From assembly GCA_014799675.1 (NCBI GenBank), contig JAAVHM010000115.1, positions 1 to 6,757 on the forward strand: a stretch of DNA of 6,757 nt, in the 5' to 3' direction. Source of the DNA: Ruminococcus sp. Lineage in GTDB: Bacteria; Bacillota; Clostridia; Oscillospirales; Ruminococcaceae. The notes beneath the pieces are model-generated. The model was not told the origin of the DNA. It did not search any database and was given only the letters and a program-made list of their open reading frames with translations. Within the stretch, counting starts at the first letter, position 1. Each line of letters starts with the position of its first letter. Shown here in pieces: positions 1 through 5,696 of this stretch. The position numbers were made by a program, and so were the translations under genes.

Positions 1-188
1 AGGGGGAGGCGGCGCGCGTCCAACAAATTCCATGAGCGCTCCCCCTGCCCTCTTTGGTTGTCTCGCTCGCACCCCTGTGAACGACTAACAGTTACTGAAA
101 AAGTCTCCAAAATTCAAATACAAACAAACCGTTACCCATAAAACAAGTTAATAGAATAAATGAAAATTTATACTTTCTCGACAGGCTG
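1..188. other. Non-coding region beyond the operon, GC-rich then AT-rich
   Basis: No convincing gene is visible. Bases 1-60 are about 65% G+C by hand count and contain an 8-bp inverted repeat (AGGGGGAG at 1-8 with CTCCCCCT at 39-46) and the palindrome GAGCGCTC (34-41). Bases 91-180 are strongly AT-rich. On the minus strand an ATG at 33 follows GGGGGAG by five bases and reads MEFVGRAPPP to the edge, too short to judge. The sharp change in composition suggests a repeat element, an RNA or the edge of another gene, but none is recognised. Confidence 0.4.
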
Positions 189-213
189 AAACAGGAGCAT
201 TACGCTCCTGTTT
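189..213. terminator. Hairpin terminator after the GH43 gene
   Basis: A 10-bp perfect stem, AAACAGGAGC with GCTCCTGTTT, closes a 5-base loop. It directly abuts the TAA stop of the GH43 gene (214-216). Read on the plus strand it is followed by TTATTT, giving a good U-tract. On the minus strand the U-tract is only the three bases closing the stem. It may therefore work in both directions, being stronger for transcripts arriving from the left edge, and it plausibly ends the GH43 transcript. Confidence 0.7.
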
Positions 214-1686
214 TTATTTGTATGTGCATTTGTAATCGGTAAATTCCGCCCTGCCGTTTACGGCATAAAGCCCCAGCATTACCCCTGTAAAGCCCTCGTC
301 AACCTCGCTGGAAAGGTACTTTGTATCGCCGTAACCTAAATACTTTTCACCGTTATCCTCCACAAAAAATTTGTATGAATAATTCTCTCCGCGGACAATA
401 ATTTTTGCGTTGGGCGAACTGATCGGCAGAACGTTCTGAACGTGACTTACACAGCCTATCCTAAGCTTCAGGACGGCTTCATATCCGTTCTCACCGTTTC
501 TCACAGCAATATCATAATGTGCGCGCTCGGATATATAGACCGTTACACCGCCCTCGGCGTTTTTGTCCGCAAAAACATTGCAGGAAAGCTCAAAGCAAAA
601 GTCCTTTTGACGCATTGCGATAAACGTGGGGGAATCCATATCGTCAAGAGTAATATCCGTGCCGTGCAGGACTGCCTTGCTTTCCGAAAGCTCATAATTT
701 TCGTTCACGGGCTTTCTGAGCTTGCACCAGTCAATATTCCAGTCGGTGTTTTCAAAGGTGTAATCGGTTTTCCGAACCTGCTCAAAGTCTCCCTTAATTT
801 CGTAGCTTTCGTCGCAAGTACCGTCTTTTCCTGCTGTGAACCAGCCGTCCCCGCCGAATGTCACGGGAATAAGGAAAACCTCCCTGCCCAAATTGTGGAA
901 CGGCTGCCATTCGCCAATCTGACGGAAGCCGAGGCAGAGAATATGCCAGTCGCCGTTTTTGTCCTGAACAAGGTCGCCGTGACCGATACCCTGAATTATG
1001 TATGGGGCTTTGTTTCTGTTTGTCAGAACGGGGTTTTTGGCGTAACCTTTGAACTCGCCCCATATATCGTCCGCGCGGGCGTAGGTTATCATATGACCGT
1101 ACTCCGTTCCGCCCTCGGCAGCCATAAGATAGTAACCGCCGCCGATTTTGTACATATGGGGACTTTCAAGATACCGTCCCCCCGAGCCCTGCCAGATGCT
1201 CTTGCTGGGGGAAAGCTTTTCGCCTGTTTCAATATTTATCTCGCATTGAACAACTCCCCCAACGCCGTTGTCGTCCAAACCGTTGCTTATGAAAAAAGTC
1301 CTGCCGTCCTAGAAATAGAGAGAGCGGTCAATGCCGCCCTGATCGACAAAAATAGGCTCCGACCACTTTCCGTAAATGTCGTCGGTGTAAACGTAGAAAT
1401 TCTTGTGGAGGGTGTCGTTTGTGGTTACCATGTAAAATCTGCCGTTGTTGTACCGAATTGTGGGGGCAAACACGCCGCCGGAGCTTGGTATCTTGTCAAG
1501 CATGACCTGACTGCTTTCGGTGAGGACGTACCCTATCTGCTTCCAGTTCACAAGGTCGCCGCTTTCAAACAGCGGCACTCCGGGGAAATACTGAAAGGAA
1601 CTGCAAACCATATAGAATTTCCCCTCTGCGAAGCAAACGCTTGGGTCGGGGTAAAAGCCTGTTACCACGGGGTTTTTGTAGACCAT
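214..1686 (-). pseudogene. GH43 beta-xylosidase/alpha-L-arabinofuranosidase, interrupted by an in-frame TAG
   Basis: Read through one stop codon, the gene encodes 490 residues of a glycoside hydrolase family 43 enzyme, which cleaves terminal xylose or arabinose from plant hemicellulose fragments. The start has AGGAG 7 bases upstream, and there is no signal peptide, so the enzyme would be cytoplasmic. The propeller domain (about 1-310) shows GFYPDPS with catalytic base Asp14, the SSFQYFPGVPLF motif, SGGVFAPTIRY, GGID with Asp120, GRYLESPHMY with catalytic acid Glu174, EGGTEYGHM, and GIGHGDLV with His236. Residues about 311-490 form the C-terminal beta-sandwich typical of this group (GGVTVYISERAHYDIAV, GVMLGLYAV). 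TAG at 1309-1311 stops the frame after residue 125, and the same frame then continues with DGRTFFISNG. The usual GGIDPS motif reads GGIDRS here. Neither fragment holds all three catalytic acids, and no good restart is seen (TTG at 1278 lacks a ribosome-binding site). It may be a nonsense pseudogene, a sequencing error or rare readthrough. Confidence 0.85.
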
Positions 1687-1719
1687 AAGAATTCTCCTTT
1701 TGCAAAATATATTATTTAT

Positions 1720-1748
1720 ATTTTACAATATTTATCGGTTCTCGTCAA
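1720..1748 (-). promoter_or_regulatory. Possible internal promoter for the GH43 gene
   Basis: On the minus strand TTGACG (1743-1748) is followed after 17 bp by TAAAAT (1720-1725). Each hexamer matches five of six consensus bases and the spacing is ideal. The -35 lies inside the last codons of the lipoprotein gene (YLDEN) and the -10 in the AT-rich 45-base gap. The two paralogous gene ends use TTG rather than CTT for the same Leu and so lack TTGACG. AT-rich gaps often yield such matches by chance, hence the moderate score. Confidence 0.4.
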
Positions 1749-1830
1749 GATAATTCTGCACACGGTTCTGAATTATTTCAGCAACATCTTCCGCAGACTT
1801 CTGTCCTGCAAAATATGCTCCTGCTTCTTC
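1732..1830 (-). repeat. Conserved 3'-end block, copy 1 of 3
   Basis: The last 32 codons plus stop of this lipoprotein gene (EEAGAYFAGQKSAE to LDENR) recur at the ends of both upstream paralogues, with 29 of 32 residues the same in all three. By hand count this copy differs from the copy at 5598-5696 at about 12 of 99 bases, mostly at synonymous sites. That points to selection on the protein tail or an old duplication rather than a recent copy event. Confidence 0.75.
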
Positions 1831-3105
1831 TTTGATAATACCAGTTACGTCAAAATTTATATTTTCCGCAACTGCGCCGTTTATCAGGTCGTATATCCTT
1901 CGATTGTCCTCGTCGGTATTTACTCCAATGGGTATTTTTTTCCCGCCCCAAAAATAATATGGTTCAACATATTCCTTTTCGTCGCTGTCCCACACAAGCT
2001 GCTTGGACTCTTCCGCAAGCTGTTCAAGGGCAGATTTTTTTATGGGAAACCTATTGCAGTATTTGCCGTTTACCTTTTCCGTTACAAATTTGTTCTGATA
2101 AGCGTCGGAATAAAAATATTTTATAAATTCCCATGCACCCTCGGGATTTGCACCTATGGATAAAATCGAAAATTTAGTATCACACGGATTGATCACCGAA
2201 CCGTTTCCTCCGACCCCCGGATATCCTATAAACGTAACAGGCTCGCCGAATTGCATATATTCGCTGTACTTCACGTTTCCGAAGCGATCTATCATCATAT
2301 TGTCAAACGGCATTGTGCCGTTCAGCAGGGCTGCTTCACGGTCAAGCAGATAATATTGGATATCGTCAGCATTTTGCGGTTCATAAAACTCGTTCGGAAA
2401 TTGGTTGCAGAATTCCAGCAGGCTTATAAATTCTTCGCTGTCAAATCGGCATACGCCTGTATCAGCGTCTATGTAATTATTATACCCGTAGGTTATAAAA
2501 GTCCCAAATGCATCGTTTTTTGTTTCAAAGGGCTTGTCGGGATATTCGTTCACAAGCTCGGTAAGCCTTTCAAAGCTTATGCCCTGCTCCGTGCCGACTA
2601 TAGATGACTTTCCCGCAAGCGTAATAATACTAAACGACGTTATGACCTTATAAAGCTTTCCGTCTGTTTCATATGCTTTAAAAAGGTTCTCAATATAATC
2701 TTCCCTGTTAATATCGGGGTCTGTATCAATAAAATCATATAAATTCGCAAGCATACCCTTTTGTGCATAGCTTTCGATCGGGAACTGCACCTCCCAATTA
2801 TAAAGAAGTATATCGGGATAGTTTCCCGCCGCAATATCCGCATTGAACTTTTCATTGCCCTTATCGCCGCCGTATTCCACTGTAAGCTCCGTAAACTGTA
2901 CTTCGTATTCATCGCTGCGGGCGTTAAAATTTCTTATAAAGTCGTATATATCCGTATCAAGCGCCCGCCATGCGTACATTTTCACGATTTTCTTTCCGTC
3001 CTCGGTAAGCTCGGGTTCGGGTCTTTTAGGCTCGTCCTTACCGCATGAGGACAATGCCAATATTATTGCCGCGGACATAACTGCCGCTAAAATTCTTTTA
3101 AACAT
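1732..3105 (-). CDS. Sugar ABC transporter substrate-binding lipoprotein
   Basis: The product has 457 residues, a normal length for a family 1 extracellular sugar-binding protein. Residues 1-21 form a lipoprotein signal peptide (MFKRILAAV, hydrophobic core, lipobox LSSC, Cys21), so the mature protein would be anchored to the outer face of the membrane. The binding domain shows a first strand KIVKMYAWR near residue 39, FNADIAAGNYPDILLYNW (about 87-104), LANLYDFIDTDPDINREDYIEN, KAYETDGKLYKV, GYPGVGGNGS, NPEGAWEFIKYFYSDAYQ and the tail EEAGAYFAGQKSAE...LDENR. It is a paralogue of the two upstream proteins but lacks their propeller-like region. The start is set by AGGA about 6 bases upstream and by the signal peptide. 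It is expressed from its own promoter with XylR-like sites and lies 45 bases before the GH43 gene. That context suggests xylo- or arabino-oligosaccharides as ligand, by inference. Confidence 0.92.
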   Translation of the reverse strand: MFKRILAAVMSAAIILALSSCGKDEPKRPEPELTEDGKKIVKMYAWRALDTDIYDFIRNFNARSDEYEVQFTELTVEYGGDKGNEKFNADIAAGNYPDILLYNWEVQFPIESYAQKGMLANLYDFIDTDPDINREDYIENLFKAYETDGKLYKVITSFSIITLAGKSSIVGTEQGISFERLTELVNEYPDKPFETKNDAFGTFITYGYNNYIDADTGVCRFDSEEFISLLEFCNQFPNEFYEPQNADDIQYYLLDREAALLNGTMPFDNMMIDRFGNVKYSEYMQFGEPVTFIGYPGVGGNGSVINPCDTKFSILSIGANPEGAWEFIKYFYSDAYQNKFVTEKVNGKYCNRFPIKKSALEQLAEESKQLVWDSDEKEYVEPYYFWGGKKIPIGVNTDEDNRRIYDLINGAVAENINFDVTGIIKEEAGAYFAGQKSAEDVAEIIQNRVQNYLDENR

Positions 3106-3135
3106 AATAAATCCTGCTTTCTTGGTTTGTTGTAA

Positions 3136-3157
3136 TTAGTTTATCACAACAAACCTC
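3136..3157. promoter_or_regulatory. XylR-like operator over the -10 element
   Basis: On the plus strand TTAGTTTATC, two bases AC and AACAAACCTC repeat the arrangement of the distal site: the same AACAAACC arm and the same 2-bp centre, with a less perfect left arm. The site covers the -10 hexamer and part of the spacer, so a bound protein would block RNA polymerase. A further copy of TTGGTTTGTT lies at 3122-3131. It makes a 10-bp perfect inverted repeat with the AACAAACC arm (3124-3133 with 3146-3155, 12-base loop), so the protein could choose between two left half-sites. Confidence 0.55.
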
Positions 3158-3166
3158 TGCTGTCAA
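3138..3166 (-). promoter_or_regulatory. Sigma-A-type promoter for the 457-residue lipoprotein gene
   Basis: Read on the minus strand there is a perfect -35 TTGACA (3161-3166), a 17-bp spacer and a -10 TAAACT (3138-3143; four of six consensus bases). Transcription would start near 3131, leaving a short leader of roughly 25 bases before the ATG at 3105. An AGGA ribosome-binding sequence lies about 6 bases before the start codon. The operator-like palindrome overlies the -10, so the promoter is probably repressed without inducer. Confidence 0.7.
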
Positions 3167-3177
3167 TAAAAATACCG

Positions 3178-3203
3178 ACCAAATTTTACAGGGCAAATTT
3201 GGT
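3178..3203 (-). terminator. Possible weak terminator or attenuator hairpin after the 774-residue gene
   Basis: On the minus strand ACCAAATTT pairs perfectly with AAATTTGGT across an 8-base loop (GCCCTGTA). The stem is followed by CGGTATTTTTATT. The stem is AT-rich and the T run begins five bases after it, so it would be weak. It could end transcripts from the upstream lipoprotein operon before the second promoter. It shares bases with the palindrome at 3199-3220, so the two structures cannot form together in RNA. Confidence 0.3.
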
Positions 3204-3220
3204 TTGTTTTAACAAACCAA
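3199..3220. promoter_or_regulatory. XylR-like operator, distal site
   Basis: This is a near-perfect palindrome: TTGGTTTGTT, two central bases TT, then AACAAACCAA, with all ten arm positions complementary. The half-site differs at one base from TTAGTTTGTT, the half-site of the Bacillus xylose operator bound by the ROK-family repressor XylR. The Bacillus site has a longer central spacer. The site lies upstream of the promoter at 3138-3166, centred at 3209.5, exactly 63 bp from the centre of the promoter-proximal site. Assignment to XylR is inference from motif likeness and from the downstream GH43 gene. Confidence 0.6.
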
Positions 3221-3260
3221 GCGCGTTGTTTTTACCCTGAATTCGGACGCAGTACTGCTT

Positions 3261-3359
3261 TCAGCGGTTCTCGTCCAAGTAATTCTGCACACGGTTCTGA
3301 ATAGTTTTCGCAACATCTTCAGCGGACTTCTGCCCCGCGAAATATGCCCCCGCTTCCTC
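3261..3359 (-). repeat. Conserved 3'-end block, copy 2 of 3
   Basis: This encodes the same 32-residue tail, with AKTI in place of AEII, and ends in TGA instead of TAA. A run of about 20 bases around TAATTCTGCACACGGTTCTG (plus-strand reading) is identical in all three copies, so probes or assemblies could confuse them. Confidence 0.75.
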
Positions 3360-5585
3360 CTGAACTATCGCCGTAACATATCTGTCCTTGCGCTGTACCG
3401 TCGTTACGGTCTTGATAAAATTCATCATTCTCTCCGCGTCCGCCTCGTCGGGGTAGCCTATATCAATACTCGTCGTACTCATGTGGTATAAATTTTCATA
3501 TATATATTGTGTAACTCCATTGTTGTCTACATATTCAAAAGGCTTCTGCTCGTTGGCGTATCTCTTCTCAATTGCGGAAAGCTTTATGGGTACTCTGCCG
3601 CCCTGCTGTCCCGAAAATTGCTCCTGATATTCGTCGGAAAGGAAAGACTTTACAAATCTCCAAGCCCCCTCTGGTACGGACGACCTTGACGATATTGCAA
3701 ATTTTATTCCCCAAAAATCCATGAAGCATGAACCGTTACCCTTTGAGCAGGGGAAGCCTTTCAGCGTTACGCTTTCCCCGAAATCTCCCTTTTCAAGAAT
3801 GCGTATATCGTTTGGCGAGTCTGCGCTTCTGTCCAGCAAAAGCTGGTCGTCCTCCCGCACAGCCCTTTCCGTTTCATAGACGTTGGGAGAATCCTCGGGT
3901 GCGGGGTCTTCATCTAAAAATTTATTGCAGAATTTCAGCACGCTTATAAATTCGTCGCTGTCAAAATAGCATTTGCCCTTGTTTCTGTTGATATAGCTGT
4001 CGCTGCAATTATACAAAAATAATTCCAGAATGGTGTCCTTGCGGTATACGCCGAGAATTTCCTCTCCCGTCATATTTTCGGTAAGAGCAGAAAATTCCTC
4101 CATAATCCAGCCCTCTTTTTCTCCCACACGGGAGGTCTTTCCCGGCAGTGTACCAATGTTGAACGTTGGAGCAATTTCATAAAGCTTGCCGCCCACCTCG
4201 TATGCCTTAAAATAATTTTCCAGATAATCGCCGCGGTCAAAATCGGGGTCGCCGTCCATAAAGTCATATAAATTCGCAAGCAGTCCCTTTGAGATATAGC
4301 TGTCGGCAAGTATATCATATCCCGCATTGTCCTTGCCAAGCACAAGCACGTCGGGAACGTTTCCCGCGATCATATCCGCGTTCATTCTCTCCAAGCCGTC
4401 CTCATAGTCTGCGTAGGAGGTCAGCTCTATCTCATATTCGGGATTGTTACTGTTGAATTCCAGCATTTGCTGTCTTATGCAGTCATTCAAGTTCAGAGCG
4501 AACAGCTTTATAAGCTTTCTGTCGGGCAATTCCTCGGGCGGTATCTCGGTGAGAATGGATATGTACTCTTTGCCGCGGCGTCCAATGTCGCCTTCCCATT
4601 TCATAGCGTTATTCAGGAACATTATCCTGCCGTCGGGGAGGACATTTATTTCCCCCTCAATATTACCCTTGTCAATGCCCGATTTTATCCAGTTAAGAAT
4701 TATTTCCGTGTTCCCCGTTTCAAGGTCGTAACCGAAAAGTCCCGAGTCGCGGGAGACAAGCAGGTCGTATCTGTCCGTGCCGTCACGGAAGCTTCCGCCC
4801 GAAGCAATGCTGCGGCTTTCACCCATTTTTCCGCCCTCAGCGTCAAGTTCAACAAGCGAGGCTTCCATTACCGCGCTTGAAACCGTTTCGTCCCACGAAA
4901 AAGTTTTGAGTATCATAAATATCCTGCCGTCCGCGGTTCTGCACAAGCCGTCGGCGGAGCCCTCTTCCGCAGGATTATTGTCCTTGATCATCTTTTCTAT
5001 AACGCCCTCTGCGGTGATTACAGCCGCGCTTTTTCCCGACGTTACCGTAACAAGATAACGTCCGTTTTCAAGTGGCAAAAAGCTGCTCAAATTCAAGCTG
5101 CCCATTCTTTTCAGCTCATCAAGACCGTCCTCTATCTGCGCGCTGCCAAGCTTTTCTCCGTCACGGGAAAATCGGTGTATCGTAAAGCTTTCGGAAACAA
5201 AATTCTCTGTGACAACGGAAATTATCCCGTCCCCGTCCATGCAGGCATCGGTTATGTAGGAAGCCGCGCTTGTTACGTCTATCTCGAATTCCCTTTCAAG
5301 CCCGCCGTCGGTGGTCATAACATTGATAACTTCCTTTACCGAAATAGTTCCGTCCTCGTTGTCTGCGCTTGTTGTGGCTAACAGATATATTTTTCCGTCG
5401 TAATACATGATATTATGCAGCTGGTTCAGCCTGTCGGACAGCTCCTCCGGAAACTCTATCCTGTCCTCCCTGTAGACGTGCTCCTTTGAAGCGGTCTCGG
5501 GCTCGGGAAGCTGTTTCCCGCAGGACGAAATCGTCAGGCAAATTGCCGCCGCAGTTACTGCCGAAAAAATTCTTTTTAACATCAT
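3261..5585 (-). CDS. Two-domain lipoprotein: propeller-like N-terminus plus ABC solute-binding domain
   Basis: The product has 774 residues, far longer than the roughly 420-450 usual for family 1 sugar-binding proteins. Residues 1-22 form a lipoprotein signal peptide (KR, hydrophobic core, lipobox ISSC, Cys22). Residues about 50-350 carry six blade-like repeats, each with a turn such as DGKIYLL (64-70), GDGIISVV, ENGRYLV, ADGRIFMIL, DSGLFGYD and PDGRIMFL (318-324), which suggests a beta-propeller. From about residue 356 to the end lies a solute-binding domain: KLIKLFALNLNDCI, NADMIAGNVPDVLVL, LLANLYDF-DGDPDFDRGDYLEN, KAYEVGGKLYEI, VPEGAWRFVKSFLSDEY and the C-terminal tail EEAGAYFAGQKSAE...LDENR. 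Lipid anchoring outside the membrane and ligand capture for an importer are inferred from the family. The propeller may bind a polysaccharide or another protein; nothing in the sequence decides this. It follows its upstream paralogue by 12 bases. It ends in TGA, 155 bases before the next gene, which has its own promoter. Confidence 0.9.
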   Translation of the reverse strand: MMLKRIFSAVTAAAICLTISSCGKQLPEPETASKEHVYREDRIEFPEELSDRLNQLHNIMYYDGKIYLLATTSADNEDGTISVKEVINVMTTDGGLEREFEIDVTSAASYITDACMDGDGIISVVTENFVSESFTIHRFSRDGEKLGSAQIEDGLDELKRMGSLNLSSFLPLENGRYLVTVTSGKSAAVITAEGVIEKMIKDNNPAEEGSADGLCRTADGRIFMILKTFSWDETVSSAVMEASLVELDAEGGKMGESRSIASGGSFRDGTDRYDLLVSRDSGLFGYDLETGNTEIILNWIKSGIDKGNIEGEINVLPDGRIMFLNNAMKWEGDIGRRGKEYISILTEIPPEELPDRKLIKLFALNLNDCIRQQMLEFNSNNPEYEIELTSYADYEDGLERMNADMIAGNVPDVLVLGKDNAGYDILADSYISKGLLANLYDFMDGDPDFDRGDYLENYFKAYEVGGKLYEIAPTFNIGTLPGKTSRVGEKEGWIMEEFSALTENMTGEEILGVYRKDTILELFLYNCSDSYINRNKGKCYFDSDEFISVLKFCNKFLDEDPAPEDSPNVYETERAVREDDQLLLDRSADSPNDIRILEKGDFGESVTLKGFPCSKGNGSCFMDFWGIKFAISSRSSVPEGAWRFVKSFLSDEYQEQFSGQQGGRVPIKLSAIEKRYANEQKPFEYVDNNGVTQYIYENLYHMSTTSIDIGYPDEADAERMMNFIKTVTTVQRKDRYVTAIVQEEAGAYFAGQKSAEDVAKTIQNRVQNYLDENR

Positions 5586-5592
5586 AAAAATT

Positions 5593-5599
5593 CTCCTTT
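5593..5599 (-). promoter_or_regulatory. Ribosome-binding site overlapping upstream stop codon
   Basis: On the minus strand the sequence reads TAAAGGAGAATTTTT followed by ATGATG. AAAGGAG is a near-ideal Shine-Dalgarno sequence, and its first two A residues belong to the TAA stop of the upstream gene (5598-5600). The gap from GGAG to the first ATG (5585) is 7 bases, and to the second ATG 10 bases. This favours the first ATG and indicates coupled translation of the two lipoprotein genes. Confidence 0.8.
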
Positions 5600-5696
5600 A
5601 TCGGTTCTCGTCCAAATAATTCTGCACACGGTTCTGAATTATCTCGGCGACTTCTTCCGCGGACTTCTGCCCAGCGAAATATGCCCCTGCTTCCTC
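5598..5696 (-). repeat. Conserved 3'-end block, copy 3 of 3
   Basis: This encodes the same tail with AEEVAEII in the middle. Together with the shared internal segments (LENxxKAYEVxGKLYEI, PEGAWxFV), it shows that the three lipoprotein genes arose by tandem duplication, with the propeller-like region gained or lost in one line. Confidence 0.75.

Noticed and set aside
122..130. AAACAAACC as a third XylR-like half-site
   Set aside because: There is no matching opposite arm at the 2-bp or 5-bp spacing, and the surrounding sequence is low-complexity A/C-rich.
169..174. TATACT as a plus-strand promoter -10
   Set aside because: No -35-like hexamer lies at 16-18 bp upstream, and the hairpin terminator follows almost at once.
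214..1278. A separate protein starting at TTG 1278
   Set aside because: It lacks a ribosome-binding site and two of the three catalytic acids, and continues the upstream frame exactly, so it is the second part of the interrupted GH43 gene.
1309..1311. Reassignment of TAG to an amino acid in this organism
   Set aside because: No other in-frame TAG occurs in about 2,100 codons of this window, which would be unlikely if TAG were a sense codon.
442..2163. Long plus-strand open frame of 573 codons opposite the GH43 and lipoprotein genes
   Set aside because: It runs antisense through two recognisable genes and the gap between them, has no ribosome-binding site or family-like motifs, and is explained by codon bias on the opposite strand.
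3249..3258. Palindrome GCAGTACTGC just after the 774-residue gene, as terminator
   Set aside because: It has no loop and no T run after it, so it cannot act as an intrinsic terminator.
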